Below are positions 10,216 to 21,761 of a stretch of DNA of 64,000 bases, piece after piece (the first letter of the stretch is position 1; each line of letters begins with the position of its first letter). The DNA is taken from NCBI GenBank assembly GCA_963930655.1, contig OZ005619.1:5996501-6060500 (forward strand). The letters run 5' to 3'. The notes under the pieces are model-generated. The model saw only the letters and a program-made list of their open reading frames with translations. It did not search any database and was not told the DNA's origin. Source of the stretch: Myrica gale. Taxonomy: Eukaryota > Streptophyta > Magnoliopsida > Fagales > Myricaceae. The translations under genes and the position numbers were made by a program.

Positions 10216-12676
10216 ATCATATTGTTTGGAGTGACATGGGACAAAAAAATGAATGTGTGGGAATTTGAATTTGATTCTGAGGAACATGCATATAATTGGT
10301 ACAATACTTATGCAAAAGGGATTGGATTTAGCATTCGTCGACAATAGAAAGGAAAAGATGGTAAAGGTAATATGAGTAGTAGAGGGTTTGTTTGTTCTAA
10401 ACGAGGATATAGAAAAGAAGCCGACTTGAAGGTGACGAAAAAAGTACGTAGAGACACTAGGTGTGGTTGCCCTGCAGAGTTTTCCATTCAAAGAAAGCCA
10501 CATGAAAAGTTTCAATCATATGTTTGGAGACCACAACACAACCATCAACTTGTTCCAAATGAATATGTGCACATGTTGCCCTCTCAAAGAAATATTAAAG
10601 AGTTGCAAGCCATCGAAATTGAAAAAGCAGATGACTCGGGCATACGACCTAAACTAGCTCATGAATATTTGGCCAATCAAGTTGGAGGTAGAGAAAATTT
10701 GGGATTCCTTCACTTGGATGTGAAAAATTATTTGAATGGGAAGAGAAATCAAGATTTGAAGTTTTGTGAAGCAGGGAGCCTTCTGAATTATTTTGCTAGA
10801 CAACATATGAAGAAAACGAACAATTCTTTTACAGGGTTCAGTTGGATAGTCATGATCAAATTACAAATATATTTTCGGCTGATTCATGTATGAGGGTTGA
10901 TTATGGGATATTTGGAGACTTTTTGTCGTTTGATACTACTTATAGGACCAATAAGGATTATAGGCCATTGGAAGTTTTTATGAGAATCAATCACCACTAT
11001 GAGCAAGTCGTTTTTGGGGCATGTTTGTTATATGATGAAACTGCAGAAACTTTTAGGTGGCTTTTTGAGATTTTTTTAAATGTATTCATGGTAAAAAGCC
11101 ACAGTCAATTTTTACAGACAGGGATGCTGCTATGGCGAAGGCAATTGCAATGGTATGCCCGATACATGTCATAAACTATGTTTATGGCATATTATGCAAA
11201 ATGCCTTAAGCCACCTTCATACATATTTCGGGAGAAAATGTTTTTCAGATAGTTTAAATCGAGTCTTATATGATGGTGAGTGTGAGGAAGACTTCAATGA
11301 AGCATGGAAAGACTTGGTAGAAACTTATAATCTTCAAAACAATGCGTGGTTAAAAGAGTTGTATAAAACAAGGTACAAATGGGCCATGGCACTTGGGAGA
11401 GACACCTTCTGTGCAAGTAAGAGAACTTATTTTCTTTTTATGTTCAAGTTTTAAGTCAAAGAAATTCCCATACAAAACTCTTAATGAACTCCTTTTTTTG
11501 CAGGTAAGAGAAGTACGCAAATAAACGAGAGCTTCAACGGATGTTTGAGAGAATACTTAAAGTTAGATATGGACTTGGTACAGTTTTTTAGACACTTTCA
11601 AAGGGTACTCAAGGACTTACGATACAATGAGAAAATGTCTAATTGCAATATGATTCAAAAAATTCCAAGGGTGAAAATATCATATCCGCTTCTAGAAAAT
11701 GCAAGAGAAATTTACACAGAGGCAATCTTTAAGATTTTTCAAGATGAGCATGAGAAGGCTAATTGGGTAGAGTTTTACTCTCGAAATGAAGAGGAAGGAA
11801 TTGTTGAGTATAAGGTGCATAATTGTGTTGGTAATGAAAATCATGAATGTGCTATGGCGAAGAAGCATACAATCACATCTTCAGGAGATTTTCACGTATG
11901 CAGTAGCAAAAAATTTCAGTTTGTTGGGGTTATATGTAGTCATATTATAAAAGTTTTGAGAATTGGGTCTAAATTGGTTAGAAAAATACCAGAGGTGTAC
12001 GTACTTCAAAGGTGGACAAAGAAAGCAAGGTTTGGAATTGCTCAAGAAACCATGCATGATGTTGAGGCAATCTCACATCTTGAGAAGGCTGCAAGCTTTA
12101 CAATGTACAGTAATACATTTGTCGGGACTATATCAAAGTATATTGATTGTGAAAAAACTTGGAAAATTTTTTAAAGTGCTCATAAACAGTTAGTGGCTGA
12201 TTTGGAAGAATATGTAGCTAATGGAGAAGTCATAGAAAAAGAGGCTGCCAATGATTGTGATGGAGGGGAAGAAATATACTCAGTTGGGGATGAAGAAATA
12301 TTGGTAAGAGGGCTAAAGAGGAGAGAAGTTAAATACAAGAGTAACAAGCCGCTTAAAAGTGGTAATGAGAAAAGAAGGAATGTGGCAAAAAAGAAGAAAA
12401 CCGTGGTGGTGGAATAAAGAAGAAATGTAGCGAAAACGCAAAAAACCATTGTGGTGGAAGCTTCTATACCTGTTGCGCATTCTCCATAGTTAGTAGATGA
12501 GCAAGATGTAAGATTGATATTTTAATTGTAGTCGTTGTTTGAATTTAAGAATAAATAATTTGACTTATGAATAATAATAGTTTTTACTTTATCTTTACTC
12601 AGAATCCAAGTGAAGGAGAAGACCTTTCAGGCATTGAGAGGTGGCGAAACGTAGATGAGTTAATGTAGTTGTTTGT
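10216..12676 (+). pseudogene. FAR1-related / MULE transposase pseudogene
   Basis: Domains in order. A FAR1 DNA-binding region starts at 10216 (EFEFDSEEHAYNWYNTYAK) and includes SSRGFVCSKRGY and HNHQLVPNEYVHMLP. The MULE transposase core carries SFDTTYRTNKDYRPLEVF (first Asp) and TDRDAAMAKAI (second Asp) near 10940 and 11120, then WHIMQNALSHL. After a likely intron (11417-11503) come STQINESFNGCLREYLK and a SWIM zinc-finger region near 11880-11960, where CSSKKFQFVGVICSHIIK has Ser in place of the second Cys of the CxC pair. A Lys/Arg-rich C-terminus lies at about 12300-12420, and a tail ends near 12676. An in-frame TAG at 10345-10347 and frameshifts near 10830, 11090 and 11150 break the gene. 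The family comprises phytochrome-A signalling regulators derived from MULE transposases; this copy is most likely a dead transposon. No TIRs found. Confidence 0.8.
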
Positions 12677-13789
12677 ACTTTGTCAGACAGGACCCCGGGT
12701 TTTTTTAACCCTTTTATGTACCGGGACCCAGGGTTTTTTGATTTTTTAAGAAAACGATCCTTTTGTTTAAACCCCGGTCCCCCTTGCCCCATTTATTCGC
12801 ACAATCGAATCCATAAACTACTTCATCTTAACTAATCCAACTCAAACCCAGTATTCTCAACAACGACCATGATTCACTCACAACAAATAATTCTCTGATC
12901 TTCGATCAAACAGAAGACAAATCAAATGAATTAAAAAAAACCAGTCAAAATGTGTTCGGAAAAAACTAAAAGAAGCTTAAAATTAACACAGATAACAAAA
13001 GTTAAAAGGAAAGGGGGGAAATCCCAGATCCTTGCGCGTGGGCGCGCGCGAGAGGGCTCTGGAAACTCCAGAGGGACGCGCGTGCAGCCTTGCGCGACAG
13101 TTGTGGAACAAAGAATTTATCCCTAGTCCCTGCCTAGTTTAGAGCTGAAAATTTATCTGGGAATACTTATAAACGCAAACCCCCACCGAGTCCCACAAAA
13201 AACTAAAAGTAAAATAGTAATTCTGATAATCAGTAAAAACTTATAGGAAAATACAAAAGATATGAATGCACGTGCGGGAAAAAATGGGTTGCATCACCAG
13301 CTATAAATCTAAAACCGGTCAGCCAAGTAATCGGCATTTTGTCGAACACGTTTTTTGCAAAATGCACAAAGAAAATTTCCACATATTATTGATAAGAGAT
13401 AAAGAGAGACCCTTAAAATTCCAAGAGACCCATCACATCCAGCGGATAAGAAGCAGCTTGGAGAAGAAGCACAATATTGGGCGCGCGGGAAGAAATATTC
13501 TCTCTCTCACTTTGTCCTCTCTAATCGAAGTAGCTTGGAAAAGAAGCAAAATAAAAAACTGGGTGGAAAGAAATCTTCAGCTTCATATTCAGAGGGAAAT
13601 AGAGAGCAAGGAGAAATATTTAGTGAAACGGTGAGTTTTGTTCACCGTTATGTTTTAACGCCCCATTCAACGTTTTTGTCTTTCATTTTGAATTTTTTTA
13701 AGGCATTTTAATATAGGTCATTGGATGGGTTCATTAGTGCGCTGTCACCCATCCAATGGCATGTTAGGACCGACTAGCAAATTTCCTCT
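12677..13789. other. Spacer with GC-rich patch and leader-like tract
   Basis: No gene recognised. A CpG/CG-repeat patch (GCGCGTGGGCGCGCGCGAG) lies at about 13035-13100. Purine- and CT-rich sequence at 13390-13630 looks like a 5' leader but opens into no recognisable protein. Two near-copies of GGACCC(C/A)GGGTTTTTT lie at about 12693 and 12726. Confidence 0.4.
13719..13758. repeat. Perfect 12-bp inverted repeat (hairpin)
   Basis: CATTGGATGGGT at 13719-13730 and ACCCATCCAATG at 13747-13758 are exact reverse complements with a 16-nt loop. No U-run follows; function unknown. Confidence 0.8.
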
Positions 13790-15560
13790 TAGGAAAGAAT
13801 CCGAGTCCGTTTGGGGGTGTAGGTTATGTGATGGCGGTAATGGGAGGAACGGGTGGAGCTAAGCTGATGTTGAGGACAGATTTGGGAGAGGAGGCGGGAG
13901 AGTGAGCTTGTGAGTCCATGATGCAGGAAGAGAAGGTGGTGATTCGGTGAAGAAGCCAATGCAACGTGAGAGTTTATACCCCAAGGGAGAGGGGTGAGGT
14001 GGCAAGACTCTGTAGAGCTAATGCAATAACGTGAATCACTTAAGAGGCAATGAACTGGCCGAAGGACCTGCAGTCGAAGTTGTAGGCAGAAGGCGACAAG
14101 GAGAATATGAAGTATTCTCACAAACCACCTGAGGCAATGAGTGTGAAATAGGTCCTGCTTTCAATATCCTAGGCGGAAGACAACAAGAAGAGCCGAAATA
14201 TCTTGCACGCATTATTAGGGGGCTTCAATCGGGAAAGGTTAGGGTCTTAATTTTAAGGTCCTAAGAGATCTTAAGGGAGGGCTGAAATGTTGCCAACACA
14301 TTAATTAATAGAGAGTCTTTCAATTCTATTCATTAATGTGTTGGCAACATATCAATCATCTGATGACGAAGTCAAAGCATATCTTGAACAAATCTGCCGA
14401 TCTTATCATCTGGGGCTGATAAGAGAGGAAATAAATGCGTTATGAGTGAATTGTCAGTCGGTTTGTTTTTAGTGCCTCCAAATTTAGTTGCCACATGTCC
14501 TGATGAGAGTGAGACACGCGCCAAAGAAGGGTGGAGATGTGATCCAGCACTGCAGTGATCCCGTAGGACTAGTGACGTGTGGAGAATTCGAAAAAGACAG
14601 AACTTGCTTTGACTGAGGTAGAGCTTCCTGAGCAGCAATTCTAGAATCCGCCAAAAAAGGAACCTGATGTGCCTTTGAGGAAGCTGAGATGAAAGTGTTG
14701 TCCCAAGGATTTGCACGTAAGCAAGAACCAAAGCACTGAACGGTACTTTGAATAATCTCATGGGACACATTGATAGAGGATGACCAATATGACCACATTT
14801 ATAACAGAAATCGGATAATTTTTTATAACGAAAACTAATAAAAGCATCTGACAGATTCGGGCGAGGAAGAGAAAAACCTTCTTTAAGAGGATTTTAGACG
14901 TTTAATCGAACTTTGATGCGAAAAAAAACGGTTGCAAGTAATTCCATCCAGAATCTTTTCCAGTTCAACCTGCCAATTGAAGAACCAATTTCTGAAATAG
15001 TAGACTGATTCATGTCTGCCATGGGTAAACCGTGGAGCTGGATCCAAAAGGAAGCCATAGAGAGGCCAACTTCGTCAATTGTGATCGTAGTCATGTGAAG
15101 CACCTTTTCTTTATCCATGGATCGAGAGAAGTTAAACAAATAAGTAGAATTTTCCATGGCCTCGATCCTGAGGTTTACTGAAAATTTCCACACAGCAAAA
15201 ATGGTGTTAATGAAAATAGATCTGCCTGGAGATTTAAGTCCAATGATCTTGCCAATTAGAACCATGCTGGACATCTGAGAAGTCATTTCCATATTAAGGG
15301 AAAGGCGAGCTGGGAGAGAGTCCCACATCATTTCCTCCGTTGTTTTTTTTGGTGATAACATCCATTGCCTCGGAGAGCATGAGAAACAAACAACACCAGA
15401 ACCGAGGTGGATCAGAAAGAAGAGAGAAGAGGACGAAACAAGGACAAACAAAAAACACAGTCGAGGACAACAGGCTGCAGGAAATCGTCAGGGAGAAAAG
15501 AAAAAGCTAAAAAGACCACGATGAGGAGAAGAACCATAGATGAACAAGAGAAGGTTAGTT
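13790..15560 (-). pseudogene. LINE (L1-type) ORF1 fragment: DUF4283 domain and zinc knuckle
   Basis: Read on the minus strand from about 15450. The DUF4283-like domain is visible in MMWDSLPARLSLNMEMTSQM, SINTIFAVWKF-like residues (actual FINTIFAVWKF) and VGLSMASFWIQLHGLPMADM. After a frame change near 14890 the product continues as LSDAFISFRYKKLSDFCYKC with a CCHC zinc knuckle (C-x2-C-x4-H-x4-C, CGHIGHPLSMC). A Ser/Pro-rich tail follows in broken frames to about 13790. This is the usual layout of ORF1 in plant L1 retrotransposons, an RNA-binding coat-like protein. No reverse transcriptase follows, so the element has lost its 3' part, the opposite of ordinary 5' truncation. Its 5' leader abuts a duplicated TTM fragment at about 15694. 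Confidence 0.6.
14287..14350. repeat. Perfect 19-bp inverted repeat with 26-nt loop
   Basis: ATGTTGCCAACACATTAAT at 14287-14305 pairs exactly with ATTAATGTGTTGGCAACAT at 14332-14350. It lies between the zinc-knuckle part and the Ser/Pro-rich tail of the LINE fragment. It could be a small MITE or foldback insertion; no target duplication was identified. Confidence 0.85.
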
Positions 15561-15693
15561 AGCATGGGACGAAGAGATAAAACCAAACAAAAATCAAACC
15601 AGACAACGCCTGGAAGGAGGAAAAAATACACTCTTTAGAGAAAAGAGAAAAAAAAAACTCTCGGCGAACCTCAATTGTTGCATCTGCAACAGA

Positions 15694-15747
15694 GCGAGTT
15701 GACGTGCACGAATTACAATGAAAAAAACCTTTCTCAGATGACAGTGG
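15694..15747 (-). pseudogene. Duplicated TTM exon-1 fragment, inner piece
   Basis: Matches the intact TTM exon 1 around 32620-32675 (same GTGCACGAATTACAATG-type core with small changes, an extra A in the poly-A run). It ends in AGTGG, directly followed by an LTR terminus. The rest of this exon copy resumes at 17034 beyond the solo LTR. The left edge of homology, at about 15694, abuts the LINE leader. Confidence 0.7.
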
Positions 15748-17033
15748 TGTTGGAATCGAGGGATCCGCGCAGCGGAAGACAGGATCCTTGAAATTAGAGC
15801 AGCCCAAGCGTTCTGCCTCCTTCAGATTCACGCACACAGCTTTGAGAGAGAGAATCATATAGAGAGAAAATTTAGAGAGAGTTTTCTCGTTAATCATCTT
15901 CTTCTCTTCTCAAATAAATTTCTGAGTTATTTATAATGGTTGCCTCAGAACTCAACTGTGCTATAGCGTGGGATCTTTAGGGATCTCAAATATCAGCCAG
16001 GAACATCATGAAAAACTCTTTTTCATTAACCCCTTATATTTTGTATTCCTAATTTATGGGCTTCTACAAATTATGATCATGTCCATTAACATATCACAAT
16101 TGACCCCCGAGATAAGGAGACTGTTTTTATGAAATCCCTTTTGCTAACAATTATATGTTTATTTATCCTTCCACCATACTATATTTCACATGAGCTAATA
16201 GGACCGGAATAATATCACCGATTAAGTCCCTAACTCATATAATTCTTAATTCTTAGTCTGTTCCTAGTTGGATTTCCAAAACTTTTCAAAAAACTTTTTC
16301 GCAAATATTTACTTAATATATAATATAAGTAAAACTCGTGAAAACATTTTTCACAAAATCTCGCTGCGCAGCGTTTTTACAGGAGTCCAACAATATACAG
16401 ACATAATGAATATACTGTCTCATCAAGAGACTGGTGGATTCCATATTGAGCAATTATACAAATTCACTTACTATGCACAAGGCCCAACATTATCTGGAAT
16501 ATTTGATCTGCGAAGATCATCACCGAATGACTAAGTCAAAGCACAAGCACACAACAAGCAAACCTGCATAACTCTCTCAGGTCTAAGGACAACATAAGTT
16601 AATTGTGCTGAATAGTGTTCTCTACATCAGTGATCATTTCCAGAAGGTATTAATAGTTGATCACGTTCAGTGCATGTACTCTTATATTACAATCACTCGT
16701 CTGCTTAAGGTCATCACCTCAATGACGGAGTCCATCATTCTATCTTATAGAGGCACAACGAGTGTAGACCTATTTTTACATTACCATATACCTCGGTCTA
16801 GAACAAAGTGAGTCAAAAAGGATCCGAAAAGTCATACTCCCCCGCCTTCGATTCATTAATCATTGGCCTGACTTTTCTACCATGTTACTCAACAATATGA
16901 CATCTTATGTCGTTGCAAATATGACATCTCATGTCATTGCATGTACCCAAAATAATATACAAGTGATTAATCAATAATAATAATTATCTCATAATTATGC
17001 AAAATGATTGGTTTTAAGTGCATATATCTAACA
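15748..17033 (+). mobile_element. Solo LTR, 1286 bp, inside the duplicated TTM exon
   Basis: It begins TGTTGGAATCGAGG and ends ATATATCTAACA, giving TGTT...AACA termini. It is flanked by AGTGG at 15743-15747 and 17034-17038, a perfect 5-bp target duplication. In the intact TTM gene the two flanks are contiguous (around 32666-32671), which is direct proof of the insertion boundaries. It contains a GA-rich leader-like tract near 15845-15920. No coding capacity; the superfamily (Copia or Gypsy) is not determined. Confidence 0.9.
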
Positions 17034-17690
17034 AGTGGATCTTGTATTGGGACAATTCCATGGCGGTCACATTCCTTTCTTTTAACCAGCTGGACCTGAT
17101 CCCGCAGGAGACCGGAACGTCGCCGAGGTGATTCAGCACCAGAAGAAGGATCTTGAGCCATCTTAAAAGCTGAAAATTATACTTTCCAGACTGCAAAATT
17201 AGAGAACATAAGTTAAGGTGAAAAAGGATGAAATTCGAATGGGGAAGCATATACAACGAAACTGCTGAAACAAAACACTTAAAAGAGCCAAAATCAAACT
17301 TGAATTGGAATTGCACAACTCCAACTGTAATTTTTTCTTTTTATGCAGGGCTAAGATATAGAAATTTGCAGTGAATAGTGATGTGCATAATGTTTATGTA
17401 TGAACGATTTCCACAAGGTTAGAGGAAGTATGAGGCATCCAGTGCACTGTAGACTTGCAAATACTATTGGGACCAACTTCCTGCTTGCTGTGGCAGTGAG
17501 TGGAAGTTCTTCTTGTTCTAGTAGGCTGGGAAAGGGGAATGCAGATTTTACCACCAGATTGCTGGTTCAAATCCAAAAAAACTATAAGACGATACAAAAT
17601 ATGTCTCAATGACAACCAAAGTTCTTCAAAAAATCATGTTATCACTTGGTAGTATTTGGCTAACATAATTTCAAAGAACCATCGAAGAAG
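17034..17690 (-). pseudogene. Duplicated 5' end of the TTM gene (start codon, exon 1 part, 5' UTR/intron)
   Basis: Read on the minus strand, this encodes the same N-terminus as the intact gene at 32791: MAQDPSSGAESPRR and then LLRDQVQLVKRKECDRHG, with a start at 17161. It is cut at residue 42 by the solo LTR. Non-coding similarity continues upstream of the ATG to about 17690, matching 32792-33205 and then about 33782-33895. Roughly 570 bp present in the intact locus is absent here. Because 5' untranslated/intron sequence is included, the copy arose at DNA level, not by retroposition. Identity by eye is about 90 percent. It cannot encode a kinase or CYTH domain. Confidence 0.8.
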
Positions 17691-20242
17691 GATATAATTA
17701 ATGGGAAGGTCTTTATCTCATTTAATCTTGATTTAAAAGATCTAGTCTTTCAAATATATTTCCTTTTAAGATTATTCAACTATTAAATTAGGTTTTCTCC
17801 TTTTGGGATTCAACAAGGCTAAAGGCCTAAATAGCCTTTTTATTTTCTTTACAATGACTTCTAATTTATTACTTTATTTCTTTTTCTCTTTGATTTTGCC
17901 TCATGACCCTTTCAATTATCTTTCCCTTGGATTGGGCCTCTCGGCCCATCTCTAATTTTTAAGTATTTATGGTCCTCTCAGCCTAAGGCCCTTTAAACTA
18001 TGGGAAAAAATCATAGTTGATTTCTTGAATTTTAAAAAAAAAAAAATTGTATTATAAGGGCATTTTCAGTCAATTTGCATATTTGTTTGTCTGACTTAAC
18101 GCTTGATCAGGACGAAGGGCGTACATTTAAGATTTTCAAAGATAAAGGATGTAAAACACTGTTTTAATAGTTAAGGGCTCGAGATTAATTTTACCCTATA
18201 GTTATGGATTGCCCCCTAACTGTCTTTAATCTCTTCTTTACATTTAATAGGGTCATATAATTTTATGATTTAAAGGCCCAGATTTATTACAAGTCATAAT
18301 GGGCTGTTCTTGGGTTTCTAAATGGACTTCTAAGGCCCGCTAAGGTTATTGTGCTTCCAAGGCCCACCCTTCGTATTAATATTTTATTCATTTTAATATT
18401 TTCACTTATCTTTATTAAGACCTCTTTTACCTCAATGAATTATCCATTTATTTAATTTAATCAAAGGTAGACCTTAAATTAAATTAAAGGGTTCGGTTTA
18501 GACTAGTTTTGGTCCAAATCTTCATATTAAGCCTATTTCTAGGTTTTTCATTTATTAGCTCATATTTTAGATCCGAAAACCCCTGGATCCAAAATATTTT
18601 ATGTCAATGTCCACATTTGTATGCATGTAATAGTGCATCAACAACATTTAATTCAATCCATTAATCACTCAAAATTTACAAGGAAAGCATAGATCAACAT
18701 CTAGGTGTAGTTACTTTGTAACCGTGGACTCTTTGGCTTCTTCTGACCAATTTGATCCAACAAATGCGACATGCAACATGTTATATCATCTTACCATACT
18801 CTAGAGCTATCATTTCCAAACAAATATACATGTTCATGCTTAATTTAACAAGATAGTTATTCAATAGTGACATGCAACAAGCTTTGGTAGTTAAAGTACC
18901 CCCATACAGGCACTTATTCAAACAAATTCACCACAAAATAATAAGAGACAAATAGAATAAACATTATATACACTTCATCTAAGCACAAGGGTTCAAGATA
19001 TTAAAAGAAACACAAGTTTAGAAGAGACTATCATCAACTCGTGGACTTCAAGCATTCAAAAGCTAAGTATTTTGCTTCAAACCTCAAGTCATCAAGCCTT
19101 AGATCACCTAGATCCATCTGAACAAAGAGGTAAAGGACTATAGAGAGTAGAAAATCCCTTACTCTTTTTATGAATCTTAAACAAAACACTTCTCAATAAC
19201 CAAAACCATCCAAACCGTGACTTATAACTCACATTCATCAAGTTTAATCCACAAAAACTTATCAACAAATAAGCAAGATCCCATCCAACACACAAGAACT
19301 CCAAATTACCCTTTCCTCTGGATGAGTTTTCTTCCTTGTCCTTCGAAAAACTCGGTTGCTGTAAGGTTCTAAGCGAAGAACATTTAGTATTTGATTTAAG
19401 CTTAAAGATGACCTAAAGGAAAATAAAACTAAACATTTTTCTCTTTCACTCTTCTCCTCCTCCTCCTCCTCGGTTTCTCTCTTTCTCACCCGAGCTTTTT
19501 CTCTCTTTCTCTATGAACGGCTAACAACCAAAATGGATTCCTTTGGTTCCTCTCCCTTAAATAGACAATCTTAACTCAAAGGTTAAGCTTAATTTAGGTG
19601 GCTAATGATTAACCTGAAGTTAACTAAAGGAAGCAAACTTAGTGTATGGCCGGTTTGGGGACAGTCTATGCCAAGTATCAAAAAGTTTCTAGTCAAGGGA
19701 ATAATACTTCCAAAATCTTCCAAAATCCCTCAAAATCCCCATGTAGCCGATTCTCTTTTCCCCTTGCTAATGGGCTGGCATTTCAAACCCATTTCCAGTC
19801 CACTTAAGTACATCTTCCAACTCACTTCAAGGCCCACACGTCCAACCCTTGTTCTAGCCTTTCCAAGGCCCTATTTGCTCAACAAGCCCAAGATCAAAGC
19901 CTTAATCACTAATTCTTTATCTCACTAATATCCTTAATTTAATTAAGCTTTAACCTCACTTTATATACTTAATCAAGACTAAATTAACAAAGCACACGAG
20001 TGATTAAAAACTAGAGAACTTAACCTTACTAATTTACAACTTCAAAGGCTTAAAAAAATAGCTTTAATCACTAATACTAAGATATCACAAACATATTATT
20101 TAATACTCATCTAATCTCATTTATTAAATTAAAGAACCAGAAAGCATATAGATTTAATTTAGCAAGAGATGGTATCAGTATAAAATTTAATAAAAAATAT
20201 AAATTAGCCATAAAATATTATTTTATCGGAAAGGGTACTACA
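17691..20242 (-). mobile_element. Degenerate Gypsy-like LTR sequence, minus orientation (one end only)
   Basis: The right edge at 20242 reads, on the minus strand, TGTAGTACCCTTTCCG, an LTR-start style also seen at 43077 (TGTAATACCCCG). The interior holds GGGCC-rich stretches (17930-18370, 19770-19890) and, on the minus strand, a GA-rich leader-like tract at 19420-19530, the same composition pattern as the 4.3 kb solo LTR. The other LTR end and a target duplication were not found, so the left limit is a guess. No gene inside. Confidence 0.4.
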
Positions 20243-20250
20243 GTCTACAT

Positions 20251-20638
20251 TAAGGCTGTCCACCAAACCGGCCGGACCAGCCAACGCGGACCGGTTTTGG
20301 ACAAACCGGACTGAGACCGGTATACTCCGGTCCGGAACCGGGTTATCCATGTGGAAAACCGGAATTGGACCGGAGTATACCTCTCCAAACCGGCCCAAAC
20401 CGGTAATCGGCCAAAAATGGCATGGTTCAAACCCAAAACCAGTCCAAAATGACATGACCCAACCCAAAACCGACCTAAAATGACATGGCCTAAACCGGCC
20501 CAGACCAGACCGGTGAAACCGGGGACCGGACCGGACCTATAGAATGACAGGTCCGGTATACATACTTCATAAAATGACCAGTTTGGCCAGCCAGCCGGAC
20601 CGGACCAGACCGAACTAGACCAACCAATGGACAACCCT
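20251..20638. mobile_element. CCGG-rich MITE, 388 bp, 9-bp target duplication
   Basis: The ends read AAGGCTGTCCA and (reverse complement of the right end) AGGGTTGTCCA, so they are imperfect terminal inverted repeats. AGTCTACAT occurs at 20242-20250 and 20639-20647 as a perfect 9-bp flanking duplication, a length typical of Mutator-like insertion. The body is filled with GGACCGG/CCGGTCC variants and has no gene. Confidence 0.65.
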
Positions 20639-20647
20639 AGTCTACAT

Positions 20648-21761
20648 CTTAGCAGGCCCAGACGCCTCGTCTCAAATTTTCACCTAGTCGAGGGCAGAGG
20701 AGTACGTATACTTCCACCTCTATCACAGAGTGGTCGTCCATCACCCTCCGCCCCCAAATCTCCCTCCAGATCCTATGGGGTGGCTGCGCTGGAGAAATGA
20801 TGATCTCTTTTTATTTTTAAAAAATATATTTTAAAACATTTCAAATTTCTTTATTTTTAATTTATTAAATTTAATATCTTTTTTTTTGTAGACTTGAACT
20901 TTTAAGAATATTTAAACTGTTTTCAATTTCTTTCCTTTGTCTATATTTTTTTTAATTTTAAAACATCTACTTCAATAACTTTTTTTTAATATTTTATTGA
21001 GATAAGTGTACAGATTAACAACAAGATTGGGTATGACATGGCGTGGTGGGGTAAATTATCGGGGGACCTTTTTTGAGTTTTGGGTAAAGCTTGAGAACTG
21101 CATGTGATCTATCTCTAAATTTTGGGATATTTTTAATAGGGTGAGTAACCAAGATTTGACGAGGAAGGTTTTAATCACTTTGCTGGTATGGCCAAAAAAT
21201 TATTTTCTTTAGGTGATGTTTGGTGACTAAAAATATTTACATTTTTAAATATTTTTTTAATACAAAAAATTCATAATTCAAATCTTAAATCTTAAAAAAT
21301 AAGCTAAACTACAAACTCTTTTTACACCAACATTAATTTTTTTAAAAGAAATAAATAAATTACATTTTCTCTTTTTATATTTTTTTATTAAACTTGAATT
21401 TTTTTTTATTAAAAAAATTTCATCAAATCACCTATCTACAGTTTTTTTAGGAACTCTAATAAAATTAATCTACAGTCAAATATATTTAAAAAATGTAACC
21501 AATTTTTTACCAACACTAATATAATTTTAATCAACATAAATATTTACATTATTATCTATTTTGCTATAAATTTTGAAGAATTTTTTTTACAACCCGAACT
21601 TTCTAACTCATAGGTACACACTGCAGTTCTGCCCCTCAACTTAAAACCCCGTTGGTGAAAAACCCTAGGTCTCGGCCATCCCACGAGGCATATAACTCCT
21701 CTTTGAGCCTCCCCTGCAGTTAGCTTCGAAGAGAGAAGGAGAAGAAAAAAAAAGGGAAAAT
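20648..21761. other. Upstream region of NHP2
   Basis: Mostly AT-rich sequence with poly-A/T runs (20820-21560), no gene. The last ~170 bp before the NHP2 start become less AT-rich and purine-rich (GAAGAGAGAAGGAGAAG at about 21728-21744), consistent with a promoter-proximal region and 5' UTR. No convincing TATA box was assigned. Confidence 0.45.

Noticed and set aside
13266-13634. 122-aa plus-strand frame starting MHVREKMGC
   Set aside because: No recognisable domain, basic low-complexity composition, and a leader-like purine-rich tract; not enough to call a gene.
19676-20242. 566-bp solo LTR with a GTCTA duplication (19671-19675 and 20243-20247)
   Set aside because: The right end looks like an LTR start, but the left end (TGCCAAG) has no matching LTR-end style, and a chance 5-bp plus TG match is likely in this distance.
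20204-20634. Two minus-strand frames of 87 and 129 aa rich in Gly/Trp/Pro
   Set aside because: They are translations of CCGG repeats within a MITE.
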